A DNA stretch of 64,000 bases from Anastrepha obliqua (lineage: Eukaryota; Arthropoda; Insecta; Diptera; Tephritidae). Position 1 is the first letter of the stretch, and each line of letters begins with the position of its first letter. Position numbers and translations under genes: made by a program. The notes beneath the pieces are model-generated. The model worked only from the letters and a program-made list of their open reading frames with translations. It was not told the origin of the DNA and ran no database searches. The DNA lies in the NCBI RefSeq assembly GCF_027943255.1, contig NC_072896.1:5642001-5706000 (forward strand). Reading direction: 5' to 3'. Of this stretch, positions 32,030 to 45,519 are shown in pieces.

Positions 32030-34480
32030 ATCTAGCCCAACTTTAATAATAGCTCACTTCTGATGCTATTTCAGCGATCATCAAAGAATTTAGTAGCGCT
32101 TCAGCTGCCGCTCAGCCGCTACTTGACTTAAAATTTTTCACGGCAAGTGCGCCTTTCTTACCTAACTCTTGCAGCCAAGCACAAAATGATGATGTAATTT
32201 TACCGCCATCTGGTGACACAGAAATTGGGCAGCATATTGAAATACTTCCGAGTCTTAATGACCGATCGTAATCTACCTAAATCTCAAGCAATGGCCGCAG
32301 TGGAAGGATGCGCAATAATGGATTATTGCAAAGAGCTTAAACAGCAATAAAAATATGCGCATCGCAGTAACACTGAGAAAAAATTTATTGCAATAAACGA
32401 AAAAAAAAACACACGTCACATAACTGCAAGCACTAACGGAAAGAAAAAGTTCAAGTAGCTGTAGTAGAGAGCAAAGGGGTGGGTGATGCTATAATAGGAA
32501 ACATGAATTGCGTCGTGGAGACATGGTGGCGGCGCTGGTAGCGACCAAACGACTAATGTGGCACCAATTAGTGTGAGGATACAAAGTTAAAAAAATATAT
32601 ATTAAGAATGTGAAAAAGCAAGCAATGAGAAAAAAGCGCACAAATAACTTAAATTAAGGCAGTGCATATTTTTTATTTTCGTTTTCTTTTTGATTATTTT
32701 TTTTTTTTTGTTCAAAAGAACTGCGACGTTTTAGCGCTTGAAAAGTCATGTAATAAATTTTTTTTGCTGTCCATCTTCTGCGACATTTGTGCTCATCATT
32801 ATTAACACACATACACTTACGCGCCACACACGCATACGTACTTGCTTCCAAGTGGATGCAAGAAAGGCTAGCGTAAGCGCCAAAACAAACTTCTACTCAT
32901 TTTACTTAGGTGGCTTCAGTTGGGAGTTTCTTATTTTTCTACTTTTTGCACTTTTTCCTGCAGCTCAACTCCCTGTCCTGTCCGGATGACTTGCCAACTT
33001 GAGCGTATTATAACGACTGGCTTTACTGTTAATTTCCGGCATTTGTGCGCTTCCGCCTGGACTTTGCTGGTAATTTTCAGCTGCTGCTGCTGTCCAGCCG
33101 ACTTAGCGCCTAGCATTACAATTCGAAATGCTAGCAAAAGCAGGATTCTGTGTAGATGTGTACGTGTGGGTATCTACACATACACACAACTTATGCGCCT
33201 TTCTTGCTTTTTACTTACATGTATGCATGTATGTATGCACGTGTTTGACTTGCTGACGTTTGTCCGGTTCATCGCCAACACTAATGATATGTCGGTCACT
33301 GCGGTGTTTGGCATCTCTCGCCCGCGCCATGCAACGAACGCATTAGGCATTAAACGCTTGCACGCAAGTTGCTGCCGTGGCCTACTTGGTCCTCTTAGTT
33401 TGACATATTATTCCATTTTTTTATTCGCTTCTTTTCTTTGGCGAGTTTTTTCTTGCTTTGGTCATCAGCATCGTCTTCTTTTGCAAATATTGTTTTTATT
33501 GATATTCACCAGCTGTCGCCTAGTTTGATAAATTATTTTTATTATTTTTATAAATAGAATCCGCACGTAACACAACCAAGACGGCCTACTTGAACGCATG
33601 CCACAAAAGTTTTCGCAAAGTTTCCACACACAATTTAATTAAGGAAATTCCCCACACCACGCTCTTTAGCGTCAACCATCTTGAGTGTGTCCTTGGGAAA
33701 CGAAACTTTTATCTATCTATTTCTCGATGTGCTTCAAATGTGACCTCTCTGCGTTTGACAGGGTAAGGCAAAGGTTTTAGTTTTGGGTGAGTTTGCTTAT
33801 AATTAGGGGACAGCTCGACAAATGACACAAAATCGTCAGCTTGCAAATTATTTTGAGTGACTTTAGAATGATGGGTTGAAAGGAGGACAAAATACTAAAA
33901 GACATTCATATACATATGTTAGGGCGGCTCGATTTGTTCTTGAGCAATATAATCAATTCGACAAATTTCGGCAATCAAAGTATTAATATATATTGGCAAT
34001 TATAAATGGACTTCGAGCTTCTATATTTTTAATTTTCCTTATTATTATAAAATTAATTTTTTTTACGCTTTTTTGGAAGAAAATTTGTTTATTTATGTTG
34101 TTATTGGGTGCCATCAATTAATATTTGATGTTTATTTTTTTCAAAACCCTCCACTAGAGAGCGTAACATGGCAAAGCATTCGCAATGGGAAAATGTTTAA
34201 GGAAAACTATAAATTTTCCTTATTTTTGTATAAAAATTTATTTATTGCAAAAAATATAAACAAGTAAGGAAGTACTAAATTCGATTCGGACCGAATTTTA
34301 TACACCTGCGTACATTTAGTAAATTTAATTTGGGATGTGTGTTAATTTTTGGAATCAAACAAACTCCGAGGTAATGAAAGTTGTGGCCTGTAAACTTAGG
34401 CAAATAGTAAAAGGCGTACCAAGTTTCCCTGATGTATCTAAATATAAGTATGTACATATATTAATTTTTTTCAACAACTG
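32030..34480. other. No gene seen
   Basis: Frames such as 32920-33528 lack motifs. TG/CA words are common near 32810-33240. Around 34262-34310 is an AAGTAAGGAAGTACTAAATT-type sequence that I recall as a common dispersed repeat of higher flies, without being able to name it. Confidence 0.4.
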
Positions 34481-34489
34481 GATATTACT

Positions 34490-35040
34490 GCATTGCCTTA
34501 TTCAGCTATAAAACAGCCTCCTTGGTTGCTTAACACTGAATCATTTATTACGGGTCTTATAAGGCATACCAAAGATGGCACAAGAGATTTTAAGTACGGA
34601 AGCAATTCAGCCTTTCTCGGAAAAGCATTGGGTGTTTCTTTTTACAGACTGCTCAAATCCAATACCGGCGCAGCCTTGGCTGTTGTGGATTGAAGCGGCA
34701 CCACTCAAAGACACGGCCTACTTCCACCTGTGGCAAGCGCATTTACCACTGAAGTGCAAGCGATTTTAGCAATCCTCCTGTCTGCCAAATCTACAAAAAA
34801 ACGACACTTTATATGCACTGATAGCATTTCTCTATTTGAAGGAGTCAGAAACGTTAGCAATACTATGGGTTCAATAGTGGCCATACAGCAAATGCTAATC
34901 GAGCTAGGTGAGAATGTGAAACTAATATTGTCACCAGGCTATGTTGGCATAACTGGTAACGAACGTGATAACGAAGCCGCTCAATTAGCCGTTAATTTTA
35001 GCACACAAAAAATAAATTATTATAATAAAACTTTGTAGCT
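34490..35040 (+). pseudogene. LINE RNase H domain relic
   Basis: Two frames: AIKQPPWLLNTESFITGLIR from 34505, then from about 34680 FTTEVQAILAILLSAKSTKK, FICTDSISLFEG and ILSPGYVGITGNERDNEAAQ. This is a jockey-type RNase H. E in TEVQA and D in CTDS are kept, the His of the usual PGHVGI is Tyr, and the Asp of GNE-AD is shifted or lost. Broken by stops and a frameshift near 34690. Confidence 0.7.
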
Positions 35041-35049
35041 GACATGGAC

Positions 35050-36950
35050 AGTCATAATTTAAAGAAAAAATCCGAATGCGCCACCGCTTCTGATATCCTT
35101 GACTTCACGTTCAGATTTTCCGATGAAAAGTTACATAAATTCCTTTGGCACTGAGGTGAAAACTCGCCTCGTGCCAAACCAACAGCACCTCCTTTGGAAT
35201 AAGTTTTGAATATTTCGTAGCCCGTTGGTTGATTGATATTGAGTTTCCGCTACTTTTTAGAGCACGAAACAGCTGTCAGTATCAAAATGGCGTATGATTT
35301 TAAAAGAAATCAACCAAAGACCGACATTTTAAAAACAAAAAAACTTTGGCATCGATTTTTGAACTATTCTTAGCGTATTTTTCGGTTTATTATTTTACAT
35401 ACTACTCGTATAAAATTAAATTTTCATCCAAGAATCGCACTTTTGCATCTTGATGGCAAAATCGTAGAATAAAAGTTAACTAGCATTTGGCCGTAAAATA
35501 ATACAAGAAAATCTACAAATACACGGCAATATATTTTTTACTGCACTTTTAAGTACTTCCGATGAAGATCACAGCAAATGCCGAAACGCTTACCGCAGCG
35601 CCGCTGGTGTTCAACTGAGTGGGCGTGCAATACGAAACTAGTAAAACAAAATGAGGGGTAATGAGCGTGTGGGGCGTTCAGGTGGGGCAACTGGTGGAGT
35701 AGCGCAATGACAGACGTCTGCTGAGACGTGTTTAAACGTTTTATTACCAAAGTTTTGCACAACACGCACGCCTGATGTCTGATGAACGCTATTCTACTGG
35801 GTATTGGTGTTTGAGGTTCAGTGTGTGTCTCTTTATTGTAGTGAGTTAATGAAGACATGCAGGAAATGAGCACTTGAAACAGAAGAATAGCAGGAGGGGT
35901 CTGCTCCACTTAATAAAATATCATTAAATTCACTTTAAAGGCAACAAAGTAGAGCAAAGTGAAATTATGAAGTCAAAATTTAATCACTGTGCATAGCACA
36001 TACACACATACATGTACAACGGTGGCGAGTACGAAATATTTATATTTATTGCATAGTGTAAATGTACGGGTGTATGTATTTATTTACATTCATTTTAGGC
36101 GCTCTAAATTTAGTGCCAAATAAAGCGCTGAATTTATTTATACACTAAATGGACATAATTTATTGATGTGAATTGAGGTAGCGGCACTAAATAGCAACAA
36201 TTAAATAAATGCATGCGCTTGTAGGTATGACCCCATCTACACATACCCACATATATTTTCTGCATGTAGCGAATTTATTTACCAACTCTAAAGCGCAACT
36301 AATGCCACGAAAGCAACGGGGCTTTAGCGTGAAAAATTGCATTTGTGGTTTCACCTTGCCCCATTCTCTCTAGGCACCCATTCGGCCGTAGCCGTGCTAA
36401 CTTATTGACTTTTAGTGTTGTTGTTGGTTGGTGCTAAAACTAGATGCATTCGCATACATACGTGCATGCATACACATACATATATTTAGCAGTTGGCGGC
36501 CTTTTTAATGTCATCAAATTAATTGAATTAAATAAATTGCCTCATTATGGTGCTCTGCAATAATGGACACAATGGCAACACTAAAACAAAGTTAACGGCT
36601 AACAACTACAACTACAACAATGGATGTAGCAGTTTGCGTAAATATTTGGCAGCCATAAGGCACAACGGATGCATTGAAATGCACCAACGCTAAATGGTCA
36701 TTTACCGGTGTCAGGCCCCTAAAAAAATTTGCTGCGTTCGGCTTTGCTTATTTAGTGCATAACGGTTTTTAAGCCTAGTGCGCGTTTGCTCACTGTTGAG
36801 CTATTTTTGCATTTTCAGCATTTATGCAAATGCACTGCTGACATTTATAAATGGCGTGACTGACCCGTATACGGTGGTGCGCATTGAAATGGAGATAAGC
36901 TGAATGAATTTTTTAGAGGGAGCAACTAACGCTTTAAGATAGGTAAAGAT
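35050..36950. other. No gene seen
   Basis: Possible further decay of the LINE up to about 35220, otherwise AT-rich with scattered TACATACA-type words. The frame at 35538-35909 has no motif. Confidence 0.4.
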
Positions 36951-36955
36951 AGCGA

Positions 36956-38790
36956 TAGAGACAGAGATAGAGATATAGATAGAGATAGGGATAGAGATAG
37001 AGATAGAGATAGAGATAGAGATAGAGATAGAGATAGAGATAGAGATAGAGATAGAGATAGAGATAGAGATAGAGATAGAGATAGAGATAGAGATAGAGAT
37101 AGAGATAGAGATAGAGATAGAGATAGAGATAGAGATAGAGATAGAGATAGAGATAGAGATAGAGATAGAGATAAAGATAAAGATGGAGATAGAGATAGAG
37201 ATAGAGATAGAGATAGGGATAGAGATAGAGATAGAGATAGAGATAGAGATAGAGATAGAGATAGAGATAGAGATAGAGATAGAGATAGAGATATAGATAT
37301 AGATATAGATATAGATATAGATATAGATATAGATATAGATAGAGATAGGGATAGAGATAGAGATAGAGATAGAGATAGAGATAGAGATAGAGATAGAGAT
37401 AGAGATAGAGATAGAGATAAAGATAGAGATAGAGATAGAGATAGAGATAGAGATAGAGATAGAGATAGAGATAGAGATAGAGATAGAGATAGAGATAGAG
37501 ATAGAGATAGAGATAGAGATAGAGATAGAGATAGAGATAGAGATAGAGATAGAGATAGAGAATAGAGATAGAGATAGAGATAGAGATAGAGATAGAGATA
37601 GAGATAGAGATAGAGATAGAGATAGAGATAGAGATAGAGATAGAGATAGAGATAGAGATATAGATATAGATATAGATATAGATATAGATAGAGATAGGGA
37701 TAGAGATAGAGATAGAGATAGAGATAGAGATAGAGATAGAGATAGAGATAGAGATAGAGATAGAGATAGAGATAGAGATAGAGATAGAGATAGAGATAGA
37801 GATAGAGATAGAGATAGAGATAGAGATAGAGATAGAGATAGAGATAGAGATAGAGATAGAGATAGAGATAGAGATAGAGATAGAGATAGAGATAGAGATA
37901 GAGATAGAGATAGAGATAGAGATAGAGATAGAGATAGAGATAGAGATAGAGATAGAGATAGAGATAGAGATAGAGATAGAGATAGAGATAGAGATAGAAA
38001 TAGAGCTAGAGATAGAAATAGAGCTAGAGATAGAGATAGAGATAGAGATAGAGATAGAGATAGAGATAGAGATAGAGATAGAGATGGAGATAGGGATAGA
38101 GATAGAGATAGAGATAGAGATAGAGATAGAGATAGAGATAGAGATAGAGATAGAGATAGAGATAGAGATAGAGATAGAGATAGAGATAGAGATAGAGATA
38201 GAGATAGAGATAGAGATAGAGATAGAGATAGAGATAGAGATAGAGATAGAGATAGAGATAGAGATAGAGATAGAGATAGAGATAGAGATAGAGATAGAGA
38301 TAGAGATAGAGATAGAGATAGAGATAGAGATAGAGATAGAGATAGAGATAGAGATAGAGATAGAGATAGAGATAGAGATAGAGATAGAGATAGAGATAGA
38401 GATAGAGATAGAGATAGAGATAGAGATAGAGATAGAGATATAGATATAGATATAGATAGAGATAGGGATAGAGATAGAGATAGAGATAGAGATAGAGATA
38501 GAGATAGAGATAGAGATAGAGATAGAGATAGAGATAGAGATAGAGATAGAGACAGAGATAGAGATAGAGATAGAGATAGAGATAGAGATAGAGATAGAGA
38601 TAGAGATAGAGATAGAGATAGAGATAGAGATAGAGATAGAGATAGAGATAGAGATAGAGATAGAGATAGAGATAGAGATAGAGATAGAGATAGAGATAGA
38701 GATAGAGATAGAGATAGAGATAGAGATAGAGATAGAGATAGAGATAGAGATAGAGATAGAGATAGAGATAGAGATAGAGATAGAGATAGA
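36956..38790. repeat. (GATAGA)n microsatellite, 1.8 kb, with higher-order pattern
   Basis: Roughly 300 hexamers. Blocks of GATATA followed by GATAGAGATAGGGATAG recur: the GGG falls at 36988, 37348, 37697 and 38465, spacings of 360, 349 and 768 bases. Other variants: AAAGAT near 37172, one extra base at 37561, GAAATAGAGCTA twice near 38000, GATGGAGATAGGG near 38086. The 622-codon SISI/LYLY frame is an artefact. Confidence 0.98.
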
Positions 38791-38869
38791 TCTCTCGGTC
38801 AAAGAGAGAAGGTGTATAACCTATAATACCGCTCGTTGTTATTAGAGAAGAAGAGAGACAAAGAACCAT

Positions 38870-39320
38870 CAGAGAGTAGCAGCGACGCTGGAATCTTTCA
38901 AATAATGGGAACTGGATGCACAAACTGATACCAGACATACCCAAATGGTATTGAGGGAAGCACGGGGTGGTTGACTTTTACGTGACGTAACTTCTGAGCG
39001 GTCATGGAAGTTTTAAAGAGATACTCTTCAGATACACCTCATTAATTCGGAAAACGACCTCTTTTGCCCGAATACCGAAAGAGAAGACCTCTGCATGGTG
39101 TTTGGCCAGCATCCCACAGAGACAAACCTTACAATGCAAATGCGTGGTAAACCTGGAAAATAGCGAGTCCTAAGTGGTGTAGCAGCGCGTATAATGAACT
39201 CGATGCCTGATGAAGAATGGGACCGAAAGGTGAACCTGCCCCAAGTACAGCTCGATCTCCAAACTGATAGAAATGCTGAAGAGTCGCTGCAAGACGAAGA
39301 CCAGACAGATTCTCGTACTA
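38870..39320 (+). pseudogene. R1-type LINE C-terminal relic
   Basis: The frame reads RRWNLSNNGNWMHKLIPDIP, then GKHGVVDFYVT, LLSGHGSFKRYS and, in shifted frames, VFGQHP and MNSMPDEEWDRKVNLPQVQL. The order W----GRWT--LIP, H----Y-TQ-LSGHG, V-FHCPRF is that of R1-like LINE tails. Stops at several places; the knuckle Cys residues are lost. Confidence 0.6.
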
Positions 39321-39765
39321 ACAGAGACTGACTGATTTGATTTAACATACTCCATAAAGACCTCTCGACGTATTACATAACGGCAAGGTTCCGGCAGAAG
39401 TAACCGTTGGGACAAGAGGGGGTTTTATTTCGGGTTAAAGACTCACAGTGACAGCCACAGTGGCCATAGAATTTCGATGCTTTTCTCCTACTCTAATAAA
39501 AAAAGATAAAGATGAAGTTAAAGAACAGGGTAGAGATAGAGGCAAAGATATATATAAAAAGAGGAACATGGATTCAAATAAGGGGACAAAGATAAGAAGG
39601 CAAAGATAAGGATAAAATTGGTTGAGCTTCTATCACTAAGTGAACACGAGCAGCAAGAATCGTCCATACTTAAATAGCTTTATTAGCAATTAGCAAGGAA
39701 AAGAACAGAACTCTTCTTAGTTTATTTGGTCAGTTTCCGCTGAGTAATCATTTGAACAATAAAAA

Positions 39766-40048
39766 AATTACGTGTACACTTCTATTGGGTATTTGGCCGA
39801 GTGCTTCCTCCTACTTGCGGTGTGCGTCTTGATGTTTTTCCATAAAAGGAGGGACCTACCGAGGGAGGCAGTCGACTCCGAATGGCAAATGGGTTTTTAT
39901 GAGGAACTTTTTCATGGCAGAAATACACCCAAATGTTCGCCATTGCCTGACGAAGGGCGACCGTTATTTAAAAACAAGCTTTTCTATCATTTGGTGTTTT
40001 ATGCCAAGAGATTTGAACCTCGGCACGTCCGAATGTTCTCGCGCATCA
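39766..40048 (-). mobile_element. SINE copy
   Basis: Tail at left (TTGGGTATTTGGCCGAG), head at right with GATTTGAACCTCGG in box B position. Body words follow the family order. It abuts the RTE tail at 40058 almost without spacer. Confidence 0.78.
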
Positions 40049-40057
40049 ATTCCTTCT

Positions 40058-40476
40058 TAATTGGCGCGCCAGTCGTTTCTTTCTCGTGCTAACCGGCGCC
40101 AATTGGAAACGCCAAGTGAAGCCAAGTCTTTCTCCACCTGATCTTTCCAACGCAGAGGAGGCCTTCCTCTTCCTCTACTACGACCAGCTGGTACCGCATC
40201 GAATATTTTCAAAGCCGGAGCGTTTTTATCCAGCCTACATAGCCGCTGGATCTTTATTCGCTGCGCTATATCTATGTCGTCGTAAAGCTCTTACTGCTCA
40301 TCGTTCCATCGCCTGCGATATTCGGCGTTGCCAACGTGCAAAGGTCCAAAAATCTTACGCAGAATCTTTCTCTCGAACACTCCAAGCGTCGTTTCATCGG
40401 ATGTTGTTCCACGCTTCTGCGCCATACGTTAGGACGGGCATGATGAGAGCCTTTTAGAGTGTTAGTTTTGTTCATC
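40058..40476 (-). pseudogene. RTE-like LINE, C-terminal end
   Basis: Minus strand: LTYGAEAW, then after a deletion TLGVFERKILRKI, NAEYRRRWNDEQ, QRIKIQRL, APALKIFDAVPAGRSRGRGR, PPLRWKDQVEKDLASLGVSN and WRRLARERNDW to a stop near 40058. It is a third copy of the 18708 type, preserving a little more upstream (YGAEAW) but missing the RWLGHV block. Confidence 0.75.
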
Positions 40477-40479
40477 GAG

Positions 40480-42966
40480 AGAGGACTTTACTGCTCAGTT
40501 GCCTACTTAGTCCAAAGTAGCACTTGCTGGTAAGAGAGATTCTACGCTGGATTATGTAAGATAAATGATTATTAAAAAAATAAAGCTAAAAGCTTCCAAG
40601 CAAACTTGGTAAATTGTGTGAAAAAGTACAGCGCAGAATTTCAAAACGTTTGCTACAGCAGATCTTGAATTATCGCGTACATGAAATAACCAGCTTCAGA
40701 AAGTTGCTTTAAAGTCTAGAAATCATAGAAGAAATGTGTTCGTACCTTCTTTATCTGTTTTCAACCAAGCTCCATCGTGATTAGAGTCATTTTTATTACA
40801 CGCGTTATGCCTTTTTCTATGACCGTAACTGTAAAACGTATTAAAATGCATCCTTCCACATTGCAACCCCACAACGCCACTTTTATGGTTGCATTTTAAA
40901 GCAATTTTAATAGTCTTTCTTCCGGATTTTCGCCCCCGAATAGCCAACGCCAAGCCAGCTGTCGATATGCTGCATAAATGTTTTCACCGTCAGCAAGGAT
41001 TTTAAGCATCAGCCACAAAAGGATTTAATATACGAGGGATTGTACAAATATATATATCTGCTTATGTGCACTTAAAATATACATACATACATATACATGC
41101 ACACGAATAAAGCATGCACACATAGCTTTGCCATTGGCCATTGAGTTAAAAGCAAATTAAATTTGCATTTAACTGCATTAAAAACGCACAAATTCAAATA
41201 ATGACTTTTGTTCGTCGCTCACTGCAATGACGTATAAATATTTTTGGCTAGCTTTATTTGCATTTTATGCACTCAAGAGCGCACGACAGGGCAAATAAAC
41301 TATGTGTCTGTGTGTGTGCGTACGTCTGCTCTTTACTTTTTTTAACAATTTTGTTAGTTTATTTCAAAACCACTGGCTTATGCAATTAAAACGAGGAGCA
41401 TTTGAATTGCAAATGCGATGCTTTTGTTTTGAGATAAAAGTAAATTAAGAGAAACTACGCATCATTCAAGTGTCTATCACATTATGATTAACTCGAAGTG
41501 TCTGTATGTTAGTAATTAAAAACAAAGATGCGCACATGGCTGGGAAAAAATTAATTATGCGTAATTACTTAGTTTAAAATTATACTCTGATTATACCCAA
41601 ATCGCGGAAAATATACCTGACATGGAGAATAAATTAATCAAGAAAATCACTTGTATAACCAACTTAATAATAAAAGGCCTAAATAATAATTCCCTTAAGT
41701 ATCTAGGACGACTTTTCCGGTGGCCATGCATTGAACATTTGTTGCCAGTCGGATACGCCCTACTATCTCAAAATTTGCCAGCCGGAGTATGAGCATGATT
41801 CAAAATTCATATCACGGGTATCACGCCTACTCTCAAGTGTAAACGGGCGTAATTTGGTAATAAAAATAACGCTTATGATGAACCACGATATAAGAAATTA
41901 CTGATAGAGAAGCCTGAGGTCATTAAACAGTTATTGTAAGCCATTGTAACCAATCCGCAAATTATCAATTAATTTTTAAAACCAAATAAATTGTGATTTC
42001 TACTATTTTTTGTTAATTATTGCATTTTCAATGATTAAATAATCCGTAGACAAATTCGAGTTCGTGCTAAGCGAATTGACTTGAAAGCATTCGTCAGACA
42101 TGACTCTTATGCCTTTGAATGAATGTTCCTTTTGTTTACCTTTCCCCTTAGTAACGGTATTTAATTACCTCACTAAAATAGTAGCTCATTGAAATACTAA
42201 AATTTAAATAATTTAGTATGAAAAATTTAAAGAAAATTAATGCTTGTCACTATGGATTTTTTACGGTGGCTTTTCCAACAAAATTAATTCTAACGAGCTG
42301 CTAATAACTTTGGAATAATATTAATCACGCATTTAAATACAAAAAAGCTAACGAATATACAAAATATAATTATATATATAAGGACTCGCAACGGATGTTA
42401 CCATATCATGACTGGCCAGGGCACAAAAGGCCATGAGGTTAAAGTGCGTACCTCAAATCAATCTAACAATCTATGAATGCCCAAATGCAAGAAAACTTTC
42501 AGCCAATAATAAGACTGGTTTTCAAATAATTTATGACTTTTTTACCCAAGAAGCACTCCTTTCAAACGCTTATTAAATTAAAATGCAAAAGTAAACAGTT
42601 TTATTCTCATGAGAATTTTTTTTTTTCATTTATATCTATTTTTTTTTAATTATGCTATGATTACGAAATGTGTAAACAAAGTCTACGAAACTCGTTTTTG
42701 TTATATTTTTCTTAAAATACCAATCGAAAAATTGTATACTGTTGAAAAAATAAAAGCAAATTTTTTTTAACTTTGTAATTATCTCAAAATAATTTAGTCT
42801 GAAAAAGTTGAACATAAACGAAATACAGAAAATTGAGCTACCTTTAATTAGAATTATTATCATTGCTTTCAATGGTTAACATATTTTGCAGATACTAGAA
42901 ATTTTGCACCTTCTCCATAAGGATTGGCTGGTCTGGTTCCTGGATTTTATTCGTTGTAAGCTACAG

Positions 42967-42999
<33 letters not shown>

Positions 43000-43300
43000 T
43001 TATTAGTATTTTCATTGCAACTAGTATAACATTACATAGGTATATATACTAACGAGCAATTTTTGTAGAGTTTTGTTACAACAAATAATTTTAGTTAATC
43101 CTCAGCAAAATACAATTCATACTTTAACTGATTTTTATTTATTTATTAGTTTAAATCTAGAGGTTTTTTACGTTTGAGCCTTCGTTTCCATTTTGCATTA
43201 TCGTTAAGAATCAAGGTACAGTAGCTAACCTTAAATATTTATTTAAACAACGCCAGATATATACAAGTAAGTTTCAGGAATGACCACACACATATAATAT
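40480..43300. other. No gene seen
   Basis: AT-rich. The only item noted is the short repeat at 41671-41721, plus a ~28-base T run near 42970. Frame 42636-42872 is AT-driven. Confidence 0.45.
41671..41721. repeat. Short dispersed repeat, copy 2
   Basis: Partner of 187-236, about 85 percent identical by eye. Family unknown. Confidence 0.45.
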
Positions 43301-43302
43301 TA

Positions 43303-43620
43303 AGGGTGGTTAAGATACAGGGCCGGTGTTGATTTTGAATAAAATACAATTTTTTAAAGAAATTATTGTCATTTCTCCTTATTATGATAATATTGGTATG
43401 GCACACCTCCATCCGATGGTCCAAATTTTCCATGACGCTGAGGCATAATTGTGGTTCTCTTTGTGGGTGCATTGGTTTTTCGGCAATCACTCTTGAATTA
43501 TCATTCGCCTAAATGCGGCAATTCTGCTTATTGACGAATCCACTGAGGTGAAAATGTGCCTCATCACTGAAGATGATTTTCTTCGAAAATTTGTCATTCA
43601 TGATTTTTTTTTTACAAGCA
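43303..43620 (-). mobile_element. Deleted mariner relic, AAGGGTGG family
   Basis: The left end AGGGTGGTTAAGATACAGGG follows TA and resembles the ends of the 19458-19838 element. Minus strand: FSDEAHFHLSGFVNKQNCRI (first catalytic Asp), a stop, IAEKPMHPQ, then directly EPQLCLSVMENLDHRMEV, the C-terminus. The whole centre with the other two Asp residues is deleted. The right end is not identifiable beyond about 43620. Confidence 0.7.
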
Positions 43621-43639
43621 GGGATGATTATTTGAGGAT

Positions 43640-45400
43640 TGGACAGATTATAATTTATTTAAATAGCATATATTCAACTATACCGACACAAATTTTTATT
43701 AAAAAATATTAAAAATTACAATTGTTATTAATATTACTGCAAGACGTCATAAAAAACTGATGCACCCTGGTGGCCACGATGCAGCGGTGAAAAATCTTCT
43801 GAAGGCAAAAAATCCAAAAAATTCGTAATCTATACATCAATGGGTATCGTCGTACGTGGAGGTTTTTTTTCTTATTTGTTTTTGAGAAAATGGTGCAGGT
43901 TTGAAAAATGAGTTTGTGTTTTTACCCTTTTTTTGTTTTCGAAAGGCTTGCAAACATATTAATTTTTGGAATTTTTAAAAACGACTATGTACGACTATAG
44001 CCAATACATGTACAAAAAATAAAAAAAATTAATTAAAATCGGTCCATAAGTCTTCGAGAAATCGAGGCCACCGTGTTCAAAAAAGTAGTTTTGAGAAAAA
44101 ATCGTTTAAAGTTTTCATTGGCCGTTGTATCATAACTCACTACCTGCACTTATTGTATTGGGTATAACTTCGTCAATTTTCAACATTTTAAGTTAAAATT
44201 TTTTTTATATATTTTTGAATATATCTACTTAAGGAAAATGCAAAAAAAACATAAAACTACTTGCTTTAGTGCATCCTTACTGCTGCTTACAGCTATACTA
44301 GAACTTAAACGGCTTCTTAGGAATAACCTGGTTTTTTGCCTATTATCGACAATAACTTTAACTTTAACTTTAACAATACCTGGCAAATCGGTATAGGGTA
44401 TTAACACAAATAAACCCAATTTGTTTCGGATTTTAAGAACATAAAATTAAAGGCACGAGGGAATTTATAGTGGTATAATGTTCTTCATTTCATACCTACA
44501 TTTACAATAAATTATATAGAATTAAGAAAAATTCACGAGGGAATTTTATGATTATTGAATGCTTACTAAGCTGAAAATTACTAATCGGTGTAAAGGAATA
44601 GAACTTTGCTCAAACGAAATTCGCAACTAATCAATTGTTGGTAAATATAATTAATAAGATTGTGCTAAATATGCATTTGAAAAATAAATAAATAAATCAT
44701 ATGGATATGCAACTGTCTCAGCCCTCACTCCAATTGTGGCGCTGCATGGGAAGTCAGCCTGACGTATTATTGTAATTATTCTTATTATTATTGAATATTT
44801 TATTATTTAACAGAAGTTGTGAGTTTTTTCGCCTATTACCTCGTAGCATGAAACCAGTTGCCGGCAGAATTGAACTTATATGTAATTGGAACCAGTTCCC
44901 CTACTGAAGGAAAAACTACGTTTTTCTTTTGTTTTGTTTTGTATTCTCACACTTTTTAGCACACGTAGGCGCTTCCATGCAAGTTGCCTCAATGAAATTC
45001 TATTATATGTATATTAACTGTTAACTGTTTAAAATTCCCTACAATATTTAATTAAGTGTGCTAATCGGGAGTTAGTAATTACACGCTGACAGAGAATTAA
45101 TTTGCGATTGACGAGCGCGAACTGTTTTTTGAAATTCCAAGTAGTAGTAAATGTTAATTTGTTGCGGTCATAATTTAGCTTGGAATATTTTATAATTAAA
45201 TCAATGTGTGGAAGTAGGGAAAGCAAAAGCATTATTTCAAATAAGATGTCTAAAAATAATATTGATACGCTGATGCTTATACAATTGTTATAAGAAATGC
45301 GAGCTGCGGATAATGTGATTTGCCAACGCTCTGAAATGAATAAACAATAATTTCTAACTTTAGTTGAGAGTAGGTGTTGATTGTTTTTGCTTTTTTCAGC
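43640..45400. other. Upstream of the small-peptide gene; no other gene seen
   Basis: 43800-44250 resembles in style the AT-rich interiors of the TTAA elements (GAGAAATCGAGGC, TTTTGAGAAAAAATCG), but no matched ends were found. The rest is AT-rich without motif. Confidence 0.4.
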
Positions 45401-45411
45401 TGCGATAGAGC

Positions 45412-45446
45412 TATAAAAGGGTCAAGTAAAGATTTTCCAAAGCAGT
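45412..45446 (+). promoter_or_regulatory. TATA box and initiator of the small-peptide gene
   Basis: TATAAAAG at 45412-45419, with CAGT at 45443-45446 placing the start near 45444, 32 bases after the TATA start. This is the standard fly spacing. The predicted 5' leader is about 76 bases. Confidence 0.75.
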
Positions 45447-45519
45447 AACAGTTTAGCCATCGCTCAACACAGTTCGGTATCCTAATATAGCTGATTATTC
45501 AAAATTATTCAAAGGAAAA

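Noticed and set aside
32920..33528. 202-codon plus-strand frame
   Set aside because: Starts at a non-ATG codon region with no motif; composition like the surrounding intronic DNA.
36934..38944. 622- and 306-codon frames of Ser-Ile and Leu-Tyr repeats
   Set aside because: Translation of the GATAGA array; no unique coding sequence.
43800..44250. A fourth TTAA element
   Set aside because: Interior style is similar, but no matched inverted ends next to TTAA were found.
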